From positions 682,001 to 746,000 of the forward strand of contig NW_002476407.1 in NCBI RefSeq assembly GCF_000189635.1: a stretch of 64,000 bases of DNA. The letters are read 5' to 3'. Shown here piece after piece: positions 24,429 through 36,350 of the stretch; positions within the stretch are counted from its first letter, which is position 1, and the number at the start of each line of letters is the position of its first letter. The notes beneath the pieces were generated by a model. It was not told the origin of the DNA and did no database searches. It saw only the letters and a list, made by a program, of their open reading frames with translations. The DNA comes from Tetrahymena thermophila SB210 (taxonomy: Eukaryota > Ciliophora > Oligohymenophorea > Hymenostomatida > Tetrahymenidae). Made by a program: the position numbers and the translations under genes.

Positions 24429-25933
24429 ATGAAACAATCAATCATAATTGTTGCTTTGGCTCTTTTGGCAATTGGTGTTATTGCTAGAAACCATACCTTT
24501 GAAAGAGAAGTTTCTCATGGCAGACACAACGCCACTGAGTAAGAACTTTTGAATATCTTTTCCTCTTATGGATATGTTGCTAATCCTTCCAGTGAGAGAT
24601 TTAAAATCTTTAAACAAAGATTAATTGATATCATCAAGCATAACCTCAATCCTCATAAGACTTACACTTAAAAAATCAACAAATTCTCATTCTACACTCA
24701 GGAAGAGTTATCTGTGTTAAACGCTGCTTAGAATTGCTCAGCCACTGCCAAAGAAAACATGGCCCCTAAAAAGAAATACAATCTTAAGGACATTCCTGAA
24801 TTTGTTGATTGGAGAACTAAGGGTATTGTTACTCCTGTTAAGAATCAAGGCTGTAAATATTTTATTTGATTGAATTCATATAATTTTTATCAAATCTTTT
24901 GCATTATTAAAATCTATTTTAAAAGTCTTAAAAATAAATAATTCTACAATAAATTTCTTAATTATATATTAGAATGTGGTTCTTGTTGGACTTTCTCTAC
25001 TACTGGTGCTCTTGAATCCCACTGGGCTTTACACACCGGTAATGCTCCTTTATTACTCTCTGAATAATAATTGATTGACTGTGCAGGAGACTTCAATAAC
25101 TTTGGATGCAGTGGTGGTTTACCATCTCAAGCTTTTGAATATATTTCCTATGCTGGTGGACTTGACAGTATTTCATATTTACAATTCTTTTTAGATAAAT
25201 ATATTGGAAATTTTAAAAAGCTGATATGAAAACGATATTCGATTAATATTTATCATTTTAAAATATCTAAAAAATGGATTGAACTTTCAAATTTGTTAAT
25301 GAACAAGGCATACATATCTATCTTTATTTCCTAATTCTTTTATAATTATAATATAATTACCACTCCAATTTGACAAACAAAACATAATAAACAATTTAAA
25401 GATATTGAATAGAAAACAGTATTTGTTTAAATAGACATATTTTTAGATAAATTATAAAATTAATTTTATTAGATCATTATTTATGTTATATTTTAAGAAT
25501 TTTTAATTATATTTTAACAGCTGAAGGTGATTATCCTTATGAAGCTACAGATAATGAATGCGAATTCAAACGTAGTCATGCTGCTGCTAAAGTTGTAAGA
25601 TCCTTTAATATTACTTTCTAAGATGAAGATGAATTGATTTATCACTTAGCTACTGCTGGCCCAATTTCTATTGCTTATCAAGTTACTGATGACTTCTTTA
25701 AATACGATGGTGGTATTTACTCAAACCCTTACTGCTCTACTTCTCCTGATATGGTTAATCATGCTGTCTTAGCTGTTGGTTACAACTTGACTGGACGTTA
25801 TTATATAGTTAAGAACAGTTGGGGTGAGCATTGGGGTAATGAAGGTTACTTCAATATCGAATTAGGTTCAAACATGTGTGGTTTAGCTGATTGTGCCAGT
25901 TACCCTATTGTTTAAGGACATCACTAATATTGA
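24429..25933 (+). CDS. cathepsin H-like cysteine protease, copy 1
   Basis: Three exons (24429-24852, 24973-25167, 25521-25933) give 343 residues. A signal peptide ([19 protein letters not shown]) is followed by an I29-type propeptide with [10 protein letters not shown] and [10 protein letters not shown]. The mini-chain sequence QNCSAT is present, diagnostic of cathepsin H, where the excised octapeptide blocks part of the cleft and confers aminopeptidase activity. The mature domain has [12 protein letters not shown] (catalytic Cys), [25 protein letters not shown] (His), [16 protein letters not shown] (Asn) and the C-terminal [12 protein letters not shown]. All catalytic residues are present. 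It probably acts in lysosomes or phagosomes. Introns are phase 1 and share positions with copy 2, so the pair arose by tandem duplication. Confidence 0.94.
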
Positions 25934-26754
25934 AATTATTTATAAAATATTAAAAATTTTCATAAGTATTTTGCAATGTATAATGCTTTAGAAAATATAA
26001 TAAGAATTTTAGATTTCATAAACCTAAAACCAATAATATCAAATAAAAAAATAAATAAATATATTAAATGCATTTATAAATACTTTTTTATCGTAGTAAA
26101 TTTTAAATTTTAAGAAATTACCAATTTAAAACTAAATTTCTGCCTTATATTTAATATTAATAAAAATTTATAATCTACAAAAATAATAATTAGCCTTCTT
26201 TCTTTTAACTCAAATAATAATTTTTTTAATTACAATAAATTTAAAAGGATTACTTATTTAATAAATATATAAAATGAATAACCAAAATTAAGTTTTGCAA
26301 ATTCTAAAATTATTATTATTATTATTTATTTTAAAAGTTAAAAATATTTATTTTAAGAGAGTTTGGGTTTTCACTCTTGTTTCTATTTATATCTTAGAGT
26401 TAAAAATTATGTAATTAGAGTATTTTTAATTTTATATATTGAGTTTATTTGAAGTGCAATAGTTGAATTTTAACTTTCATTTTTTTAAAATATGCCAACT
26501 TGTAACATGATTTAGCTTCTTAAAATTAGTTTAATAAGATTATGTATTGGCCTTAAATAAAAGAATTAAAAATTTTAATGATTGCTTAATACTGATTTAC
26601 AGACATGTAATTCCAAATAAAAATTTCATTATTAATTTCTTTCTTTCTTGCATTTCTTGTGCTAACACTTTTATTTAAATAGAAGTATTGACTTACCAAA
26701 TTATAAAGTTTTTAGATTAAGTATTTTGAGAATAATTAAAAATTGAATAAAGAT
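25934..26754. other. spacer between cathepsin H copies
   Basis: About 820 bases, A/T-rich, with a short ATT trinucleotide run at 26309-26326. No remnant of a third copy is visible. Confidence 0.6.
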
Positions 26755-28353
26755 ATGAGATAAACAATATTAATTGCAGTTTTAGTCTTATGCGCTGCAA
26801 GCGTTATTGCTAGAAATGTTACTTTTGAGTAAGAAGTTGCTCATGGTAGACATAACCCCACTGAAGCTGAACTTTTGAAGATCTTTGCTTCTTTTGGCTT
26901 CCACCCTAATCCCTTAAGTGATAGATTCAGACTCTTCAAGAAGAGATTAACTAATATTATTAAGCATAACTTAAATCCCCATAAGAAGTTCACTTAAAAG
27001 ATCAACAAGTTCACTTTCAAGACCTAAGAAGAAATCAGAAGCTTAAATGCTGCTCAAAACTGCTCTGCTACTGCCAGAGAAAATATGTCAGTTAAAAAGA
27101 CCTACAACCTCAAGGATCTTCCTTAATACGTTGACTGGAGAACTAAGGGTGTTGTTACTCCTGTTAAGGATCAAGGAGGTATAAAAGATTTTTGTTTTAC
27201 TTATAGAGACTTCTTAAAATATTGGATTAAAATTTAGTTAAAAACATGATTTAGCAAAAATATAATAGTTTTAACCTTTATTTAACAAGCCATTTAAATA
27301 TTATTATTAAAAATTAGAATGTGGTTCTTGCTGGACTTTCTCTACTACCGGTGCTCTTGAATCCCACTGGGCTTTACACACTGGTAATGCTCCCTTATTG
27401 CTTTCTGAATAATAATTGATTGATTGTGCTGGCGCTTTCAACAATTTCGGTTGCGATGGTGGTTTACCCTCCTAAGCTTATGAATATATTTCCTATGCTG
27501 GTGGTCTTGAAAGTAAATAAAATTTAAATTTAGTTTGGTTAGCTAACGCATAAATTGAAGAGAAAAAAAAATGTTAATAAGAGCATTAAATAAATAAATA
27601 AATATTTAGTGTTTTGGCTTAACCCTCCCTTGAGCTGTTTAGAAATATTTGATTAACCCAAAGCTTAATAGATAAAAAACCTCTATTAAAATTAGGCGAT
27701 TTATTGGTGCATATCTTAAAAGATGAATTACTAAATTCTTTTATAATTTTAATATTTCTTACGAAATAATCAATCCAACTTTAAGATTTTTTCTCTCATT
27801 AAATATTTTGATTGAAAACAGCCATAAAGCAGAATACACTCAAAGCAATTTATTTTTCTCAAGCATAAAATAATTTATCTAAAATATTTTCAAAATATAT
27901 TGTTTAACGAAAAATCTAATCAATTTTTTCTTAAAAATAGCTGAAGGTGACTATCCTTATGAAGGTACTGACAACTCTTGTGAATTCAACCGTGCTTAAG
28001 TTGCTGCTAAGGTAGTTTCTTCATACAACATTACCTTCTAAGATGAAAATGAATTGATCTACCACTTAGCCACAGTTGGTCCAGTTTCTATTGCTTATGA
28101 ATGTACTGATGATTTCATGGATTACGAAGGTGGTATTTACTCTAACCCTTCTTGCTCAAAATCCCCTGAAGATGTTAACCACGCTGTTTTAGCTGTAGGA
28201 TATAACTTAACTGGTAACTACTACATTGTTAAAAATAGTTGGGGTGAAGACTGGGGTATCAACGGTTATTTCTATATTGAATTAGGCTCAAATATGTGTG
28301 GTTTAGCTGATTGTGCTAGTTACCCTATTGTCCATACTCACCATGAATAGTGA
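26755..28353 (+). CDS. cathepsin H-like cysteine protease, copy 2
   Basis: Three exons (26755-27178, 27318-27512, 27941-28353) with exactly the exon lengths of copy 1 (424, 195, 413 bases) give 343 residues. The signal peptide is [19 protein letters not shown], the mini-chain QNCSAT is retained, and the mature enzyme has [48 protein letters not shown] and [13 protein letters not shown]. The catalytic Cys, His and Asn are intact. Compared with copy 1 it uses more C-ending codons (ACC, TAC, AAC, GCC), as highly expressed Tetrahymena genes do, suggesting higher expression. Introns (139 and 428 bases) differ freely in sequence from those of copy 1, so the duplication is not recent. It ends CAT GAA TAG TGA, with TAG read as Gln. 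Confidence 0.94.
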
Positions 28354-29318
28354 ATAAAATTTTCAGATAGCCAATAAATATGGTGATTTCTTAAAATCTG
28401 TTTGAAACAGATATAAGAGAAAGATAATAATAAAATTAATTTTATAGTTTTAAAACTGATATCAAATAAAATAATAAATGCATATATAAATATATTTATG
28501 TTTGTATAACTTTAAAGTTTAATAAATATAGCTCTATCCTTGATATTACTGCTACCAAAAATAAATAAGATAATTGAGATAAGTTATTTACACTTGTGAT
28601 TTTTTTTATTCTATTAAAAATTTATATTATAAAATAATAATTTTTTCATAGTTCAGTAATAAGTTGGTGTTTGTTTCAAATACTTACAATAATTTTTAAC
28701 CAATGAATTTTTAAATAAAAAAATTTTATTTTTAATAAATTTGAAAAAAATATATTTTTATAATAGATGGCAATGAAAAAAATTTATAAATAAAGTAATT
28801 TATTATTTTATTTCATAATTACACTTTCAAAACTTTGGCAAGGCTGATGTTTTTTATTAAATATAATTATATATTAGCTATTAAATATATCTTTTGGTTA
28901 ATGCTATGCTTAAACGATAACAAACATTTATTAAGTTTTACATAAAATATTTTAGAAAAGGTGAAAAAATGAATTATGAAAATAAATAAGTAAATATTAT
29001 GTAAAATAAACTAATTAATACTTATAAAGGTATTTAATAATAATAACAATTTAATAAAATATTTATTATTTTATTGTTAAAATTAGGTTATAATAATAGA
29101 TAAAATACTATAATATATTAAAATTATATTGCTGATTATAATAATAGTTTTAAATATTGTGTTGATAATTGATTTTAAATAGTAAATTACAAAAATAAAT
29201 AAATAAATTATTAACAAATTAAATACTACTCTAAGGGTTAAAGGTTAACCAATCAATTGAATTAACAAATTTAAATAGTCTCAGCATTTTATATTTTAGG
29301 CGGAATAAGAAAAAAATT
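28354..29318. other. AT-rich intergenic region
   Basis: Almost 1 kb between plus-strand genes, with TAAATAAATA runs around 29195. Nothing recognisable as gene, RNA or element. Confidence 0.5.
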
Positions 29319-31117
29319 ATGAACATTGATTAGTCTACTTATAGCTAAAACTAACTAAGAAAACATTAGTCTGCTGAGAGAGTGTATAAAATATATTTAT
29401 TTGCTTATTTCCAACTTAACAAGCATGAATATTTATTAAGTTATATTATATTTAAATATAGGAGAGGGAACTTGCAGAAGTTAAATAGCGATGTGGATGA
29501 AAAGAGAAAAAAGCTGAAATCAACACAAATAACTATATCTAAGATTATGTTAGAAGAGGATAAAAGATAAAAAGTAAATTAGAGTCAAAATAACTTCATA
29601 TTTATGAAATTGATCATAATTCATATGTTGAATTAGCTGATTAAGATGGAATTTTTTATAATAGAAATTAAAGGAAAAATTGTATTTTGTGCAAGAAAGG
29701 AGAGAGATAGAGCAATAAATGAAATCAATTAAGTTATAAGAGTAGCTAGAAAGTGCTGCTAAAAGATTAGAATAAAAAAGAAGTGAAAGACAACTAAAAA
29801 AAGATGATTCATCAGTAAAGGATATCTTTATTAAAAAGCGTGCTCAAGAAGATCTTGACAAACTACTTAGAAGTAAAAAAAAATAATATTTTTTTAATGT
29901 TTTAATTTTTTTAATTTTTTCAAAAACAAATATTTTAAAGAGTAAATTTACTTAATTTTAATAATATAATTAAAAACTCAAAAAAATAGAATACGAGGCA
30001 CATAATTTTAAGGCTGAAAATAAATAGAATTAAGATGAACACATTGAAAATAGCATGATGAATTCAAATATGGAAAATATGTTTTTTAATTTAACTGCTC
30101 CTACTGTTTAAACGAATTCTATGGCTGAAAAGGTGTTTTAGTAAATGAAATCTTAAATTCCATAAAAAAGACAAATAAGGGAGAAGTAGAAATAATAACT
30201 AAACCCTTTTTACAATAAATAAAATTGGGATAGATTCATGGAGGCAGAAAGAAACGGTGAACAAAATATAAGATTTCCAGGTATCGGAATAGAGAGAACT
30301 CCTCTTTACGAAATGTAACAACAGGAAATTGAAAAAAAGAAGAAAAAAGAAGAAGCTTTGTTAAAATTAAAGAAATACTACCTCAACCCAAGCAAGAATA
30401 GCCAAATTGATTTTGAACAGATAGTAAAAATTTATAGATTTTCATTTTAGTACAATAATATGAAATATGCTTATTTCTTTCTAGTATAAAAGGGTTAAGT
30501 TAATCACTTCTCAATCATTAGCAACTCTTAAGCTGAACCCTTCAGACACATGTAAAATTAAATTTTAGGATTTGGATTACATTTAGAATAAATTATTAAA
30601 TATTACATTTTCCTCTAATTGCTGTGAATTATGTTGTTTTTTTGAACTACCTTAAACTTACTTACTTTCTTAAAAATTCAGATTAATTTAACTTTTATAG
30701 TATTTTAATTTTATTTTTCCAATATTAAATCATTTAGTGTTGGGACACATGATGGGTAGGAGCATTCATGATGCTAGAAGAATATGGGGAAAGGATTTTT
30801 TAAGGTCTAAATCTTAATACAACTTTAATGATAGGGCTCTTCACGAAAATAATCTGTCATCGATTAAAGAAGATCATACAGATTAAAACTCAGAAAGGAT
30901 AAAAGAGAAGATACACAGCTTTAGCAAAATAAACTCTTCAAATCCAAATAGCTCTATTTTGAGATAATAATTAGAAGAAACATAATTACAATCTGTTATG
31001 AATTAGTAAGCAGAAAATTCTATTTCCTTCCCAGCAGATGATTAAAATGAGTCTATGAACACAAAAAGAGATAAAATTTTCAAAGAGAATATTTTGTAGA
31101 GTGATATAAAATTATGA
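29319..31117 (+). CDS. coiled-coil Gln/Lys-rich hypothetical protein
   Basis: Best model has exons 29319-29573, 29665-29872 and 29990 to about 30550, then a last exon from about 30735 to TGA 31115-31117. The first three junctions keep frame; the last does not join cleanly with the obvious GTAAAA donor and TTTAG acceptor, so its boundaries are uncertain. The protein starts MNIDQSTYSQNQLRKHQSAE. It contains a highly charged coiled coil (EQQMKSIKLQEQLESAAKR and following), a central RFPGIGIERTPLYEMQ patch, then Lys-rich helices and a Ser/Asn/Gln-rich tail. The last exon contains GRSIHDARRIWGKDF. No family recognised, no signal peptide or membrane segment. The charged helical composition would suit a cytoskeletal or ciliary component, which is speculation. 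Confidence 0.5.
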
Positions 31118-31504
31118 ATAAAGAAATCAGCCATAAAGAAAGCTAACAAAAAATAAACAAGGTTTAAAGCTTTCAAACAATCTGTAGTCATGAAAATATT
31201 TAAACCAAAAAGATAAAAAAATCCAAAAATACCTAAATTAATTTATTAAAATGTGTGTATTGTTAATTTTCATAAAAATGCATAAATTTATGTTTTATAA
31301 TTTATCATTTCAGTAATAAATTACAGTTCACTATCTTAATAAACACTATCTAATTCTCTCAGTTACTAACTAAGAAACTAACCAAATAATTAACTAACTT
31401 ATTAAATGCATAACTCATTAACTAAACGTAAATTTTTTAATTAAATTTTTTGAAAAAAACAAACTCAATAGTTTAAAATTAATAAAATTTTAGTTAAGGA
31501 AATT
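31118..31504. other. short intergenic region
   Basis: A/T-rich spacer with TAACTAAC-type runs near 31350-31410. No feature identified. Confidence 0.5.
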
Positions 31505-32999
31505 ATGTTAAGAAGATTTTGCTTTTTATATTAGTAATGTTTCTTTGGAAATTAATCCTATTTTTTGCTTTTAAAAGGAGATAAAAATCTTATTTTGTAT
31601 ATGAAAAATATTCCAGATTAAATACAATCCATTGATTATATATTAAAAATTAGAATGAAAAGGATAAAAAGTGTAAATACTTTTCTTTTCTAATAGGCCA
31701 AATAATTTTTTTTTTGAAACAAAGCAAAATATTGTAATTAATAATTTAAATCAATATTTATATCATAAATTGTAAGTGATGTTAACATAAATTAATTGGG
31801 AGATGAAATAAGATGAATTTTAAAGTTAAGTTTCTGATCGTTTTTTATCATTTTAGCATTTTAGGAAAAAAGATTTATTAATTAAACTGGAAGTATATAG
31901 GTTTCTTTAATATTTAAATGTACTTTATCTATTATTTGCTAAATTTAATTTTCTATTTTTATGTTAATGAAATCTCTTAATTTTGGCTATCACGTAAGGT
32001 TCAAATTTTATTATAAATTTATGTTGGGAAAAGAAAGAAGAATGTTTTTTACAAATTTAAGGATTGCTTTACTTCTAAATATCTTTCTTATCACATAAAA
32101 TACAGAGTTACCCTTAATTAGAATTCTAACTACCAGTTCAATTGCAATATTTTTTATTTTAGAACTAAAGATTCACAAAATATATAGTAATATCTATTTT
32201 ATATAATTCTATTTAAGGTCAAATACTCAATAGGATAATAATTAATTTATATAGCCAAACGAAATGGTGATATTTAAGCAATACATAAAATTCTATTGGC
32301 TATAACCAAATAAAATCTTTATTTTTAACTAAAAAATTAACTATTATTGAATTTTTAGAAATCTAACTAATTAATTGAATCTATCTTATTTAACAGATTT
32401 AGGATTACCGTAGAAATAGAGTTTTCAGATAATAATTTTAGCCTGCTTTAATAGTTTTTTTTTAATTTACTTTATAAATTTTAGCTGATCAGGGTTTTTG
32501 ATTGTATTTGAAAGTAAACTTAAGTTGGTAATAATAAATGTTAAAGAAAGAGCATGATATTTTAAATGTCTATAATTAAGCAATAATAAAAGTGACAAAT
32601 AATTCTTAATTAACTTAAAATTACCACATTCACAAGCGTTAATTTATTATAACTAACGCAAAAATATTTTTATATTTCAGGGTATTTAAGCAGGAATTAA
32701 AGAAATTTATTCTAAATAAGAAAGTTAGTATAAAATTAATGTAAAGGGCGAGAGAATTCAGCAAATTGTTTGGTTAATGATTCGTGTATTTAATCAGATT
32801 TTACAAATTTCAATCATTTTAAACCTTCGCTATGTTTATTTGACAAATATTTACTATCTCAATAAATAAATGTATATTATGTAAATTAAATAATCAAAGC
32901 AAGATTTATGTTTTAAGAAAATATTAAATTATTGGTATTTAAAAATTCATCACAGCTTAATAGTGCATCAAAAACAAATAGTAAGACCGTATAAAATGA
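31505..32999 (+). CDS. unresolved multi-exon membrane protein or pseudogene
   Basis: Several protein-like plus-strand segments are separated by frame changes. An ATG at 31505 opens MLRRFCFLYQQCFFGNQSYF (basic/aromatic, mitochondrial-presequence-like) and runs to about 31675. A hydrophobic segment around 31990-32290 reads MFFTNLRIALLLNIFLITQ and SSIAIFFILELKIHKIY. Another near 32400-32530 reads QIIILACFNSFFLIYFINFS, then an in-frame TGA at 32486-32488, then SGFLIVFESKLKL. A last one from 32691 contains RIQQIVWLMIRVFNQILQIS. Typical GT..AG introns could join some of these (for example donor GTAAAT at 31676, acceptor TTTTAG at 31863), but no complete model was found. It could be a genuine gene with several introns or a decayed one. 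The product is probably a small multi-pass membrane protein; no family recognised. Confidence 0.3.
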
Positions 33000-33314
33000 T
33001 AATTACTAATTTTACGATCAATAACTCTTAAAAATTCAAATCTAAAATATGTAAATAAACATTCATTCATTCATTCATTTTTTTATGAATCAATTAATTA
33101 AATTTTTCTAAATTAAATAAACAAGATTTTAGGGATAGCCTTACTTTATAATTGTAAAGCAACAACAAAATTAAAAAAGAATTTAATCACAAAAAAATAT
33201 AATAATCAAACAAAGAGAGAGTGAAGGAGATCTAAATAAAATCCTCTCTAAACACTTATTTATTATTACTAAGTAAATTTATCAAAATATTCTTTTAAAA
33301 TCATAAATATTTCT

Positions 33315-34610
33315 ATGGGTAATTCCACATCATGTCTCTGCTAGAAAACTCAAATACAAAGTTAATCATCGCTATAAAACAGCAGGATAATTTATGACCC
33401 TTAGCTCGACTATATCACAGAAGCCAATACTATACCTAACTTAGATAATAATAATTAACAATTCAGTGCGATTAAACAGACAATTAAGAGCAGGACTGCT
33501 AAAATTAACTAAAAATATGGAACAAGAAATTATATAGAAGAAGAAGAAGTATCAAGCTATTGCGAAAGCGGGTATTCAGAAATGATGAACAATTCTATTT
33601 ACCACTTATCATCTCTTATATCAAATGGTCCTTTAGCCAACAACAAAAATGATTAACAAGATACTAAAAATTCGCTTGCTTAATTTGCTGGAACAACTTC
33701 CAACTCTTCTTCATCTGCAGCAGCAGCTTCCATATGCAAGCAGACAAATAGCATTTCATAAAAAAATTAACATTCAAAAGTTTCGCTAAAGAATTAATAG
33801 TACCAATAAACTTTAGACGTAATTATATAAACAATCGCTATATCTTTCCCTGAAGGCGATCGCATAAAATAGGGATAAAAAATAATTTTACGTCACATTA
33901 ATACTGAAACTAACCTTCATTCTCATTATCGTAAGTATGAAAAAGGCTGCAAGCAGCAAGAAGTGTCTGTGTGTTCTTCCAGACTTGTTCATTAACATGA
34001 CTTTTGGACTATTGATACATCTTAAAATTACTTTGAACAACTCAATTAATCCAATAGAGTTTGGGCATAGATTGGGCAAATTTACCCTACTGAGGATACT
34101 GCAGCTAGTCAATCAAATGACTGCCTTATTGCAGATGATTCAGAGCTATATGCGATTTCAAACTCAAAATTTATTAATCAAGATTCAACCTCTATTGAGA
34201 AATCCCCATACATTCTTAGCTCTGATGAGGTGATTCTTAAACATTACGTTACTTAAAAAGAGCTAGCTTCAAGTGAAAAATTTATAAATTAATAAACATT
34301 TAGTCAACAAGTTTATTGTGACGAATTAGGCCACAATTTTTAAGAAAAACAAAATTTTAACTGGAGACTGATTATTCATAATTCTGATGGTTATTTAAGA
34401 GAAAATTCTATCATTTAAATTATCCACTCCGAGACCAATAAGCCTCTACGTACCAATAAGCATAATGGCATCTTATCAAACACTTCCCAGGTTGTATGTG
34501 GCAGCAAGTAGTTCTCAATCTACAATCGCTAGATGAGCGACTTTTGGATTATTAACAGGGTTTAATCTGATATCTCTCAAGTAGAAAAACTTTCAGAAAA
34601 TAATAGCTGA
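33315..34610 (+). CDS. MIR-domain protein with myristoylation/palmitoylation-type N terminus
   Basis: Single exon of 431 residues, ATG 33315 to TGA 34608-34610. The N terminus MGNSTSCLCQ fits an N-myristoylation site (Gly2, Ser6) with adjacent cysteines for palmitoylation, and there is no signal peptide. A Ser/Ala/Asn-rich linker follows. About residues 181-240 form a MIR domain: GDRIKQGQKIILRHINTETN, LHSH, QQEV and HDFWTID match the MIR signature of SDF2, IP3/ryanodine receptors and protein O-mannosyltransferases. A second MIR-like unit lies near residues 335-420 (FNWRLIIHNS, a LRTNKHNGILS stretch, QVVCGSKQF, FWIINRV). The membrane-tethered cytosolic arrangement differs from the usual lumenal or channel-linked MIR proteins. 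The role is unknown; a ligand-binding module on the inner membrane face is inferred. Confidence 0.8.
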
Positions 34611-36350
34611 AAATTTAATTAAAAAAGAAAAGTAGATGAAGCAAAGAAACCAATAAAAAAATCTTAGAATTTCTTTTGCTAATATTGTTTTTTAAGTAAT
34701 AAAGTCTAGCGAGTTATTATGATTTGAATACATCAAATATTTAATTTTTAAAAGCGGGAAAAAGATATTTTAATAAATAAACAAATAAATTGTCTTCCGT
34801 CATAGTTTTAATTAGATAATAACAACAGATGGCATTTTTTACCTTAAAGAATTTAAAGCAGTGATATTTATTATAATAATATTGTAATATACTATAGTAT
34901 GCAATCAGAACATCAAAAGATATGAAAATGATTTGCTATTGATTGAAGCTTTTACATGAAAGTTAACAAATAATAATAAGCAATCGTTTACAGCAAAAAG
35001 TGAGATTTTTTATTAAACTCAAGCTAAAATACTCATCTAAAATGATTTTGAATTTTCCTACTCTGTATTTTAGTAAAAGAATAGTAAACCAACCGTCTTA
35101 TTAGCACTACTAGTTTTACAAATAAATAAATCTGTTAACCACCAGTTTGCAATTAAATTACAATGCGTTACTATAAATATCGATCAATAAATAAATCAAT
35201 CAAGGAATATGTTTTTTAAAAAATCTGTGGGGAAAAAGCACATTACTTCAAACTAATTAACATTAATATTCATCTATCATTATATTTATAAAATTAATCA
35301 AATAAAAAAATAATTAATTAATTAATCACACAAAAATACTTATAACCTACCAACCTTTCTTAACAAATTTTAATAAATATAAAATCTTAAACAAATATTG
35401 TTACTTTTACTACCTTTGTATTTTAGTATTACTTATGTTTATATTATCTATTGTTTACTTTTTACCTTTAAAGCAAATCCATCAATTTATTACATATTTA
35501 TTCAAATAAATCTAACTGATCGAATACTCATTATCAACTTATCATATCTCTGTAAATAATTAATTCTTAGTAAAACTAAAAGCTCTTTTTCCTATTCTAA
35601 TAAATGAGTTTTTAAAAATATTACAAAAATTTGAAATCTTCCTTCAAAAAAACACTGAATAAAAAAATCTATAAAAATGCGATTTATAAAAAGTGATTTA
35701 TAGATGGTTCTTAAACAAAAAAATTAAATTCTATTTGATTTGGTTTTATTATTAGTAGAATATTTTAACAAATTATTTATTTCATGAGTTAGCTGCCTAG
35801 CTATTTATTAACTTATTTATTTACCTATTTTTAGAAAATCTAATTTTTAAATAATAGACGTATTTCTTTTACATAATAAATTAGCCATTAAAAATAATAA
35901 ATAATTCTTTTATTTTATTTTTTAAAAAGATTTCTAAAAATTTAAATTGAATAAATAGATCTGATCTTTCAATCTAAAACCTTTTTGATTTTCTAGCATT
36001 TATTTATGATTGATTCTTAATTTTTAAAAATTCTAAATAAAGCATTTTCAAGTTGGTAATTTTTTAGTTTTCTATACATTTAAAACGTTTTAACTTTTTA
36101 AATCAAATAATAAATGTTAATTTAAAACAAAAAATAAAAGTTAAACAATTAAATATTTTCTTAATTAACCATCTATTTATTTATTTACTTACTTATCTAA
36201 AAGAATTATTTATATAGATATAATATTTAATGTTCCAAGAAATTAAATTAACATATTAATAGAAAATTTTTACAAATAATTAATTAAAATTTAATATAAA
36301 GTGATTTATTTACAGAATTTATTAATATTTAATTGTATTTTTTTAATTTT
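34611..36350. other. long convergent intergenic region
   Basis: About 1.7 kb of A/T-rich DNA between convergent genes. It has no gene-like frame on either strand. At 35084-35098 there is a partial match to the Tetrahymena chromosome breakage sequence (see rejected items). Confidence 0.55.

Noticed and set aside
29590..29715. Alternative frame containing IYEIDHNSYVELADQDG, which looks coding
   Set aside because: It ends in TGA and conflicts with the frame of the well-supported downstream coiled-coil exon. The segment fits an intron from 29574 to 29664 better, though an extra exon is not fully excluded.
31505..32999. Minus-strand reading of the same region (for example a frame with LVVRILIKGNSVFYVIRKIF)
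   Set aside because: It is shorter and less continuous than the plus-strand segments; AT-rich hydrophobic codons read as membrane-like on both strands.
33888..34233. Overlapping short frames on both strands
   Set aside because: Both lie inside the single-exon MIR-domain gene and are out of frame with it.
35084..35098. TAAACCAACCGTCTT resembling the Tetrahymena chromosome breakage sequence (TAAACCAACCTCTTT)
   Set aside because: The AAACCAACC core matches, but the next two positions (GT instead of YC) depart from the consensus, and there is no telomere or chromosome end nearby. Treated as a chance match.
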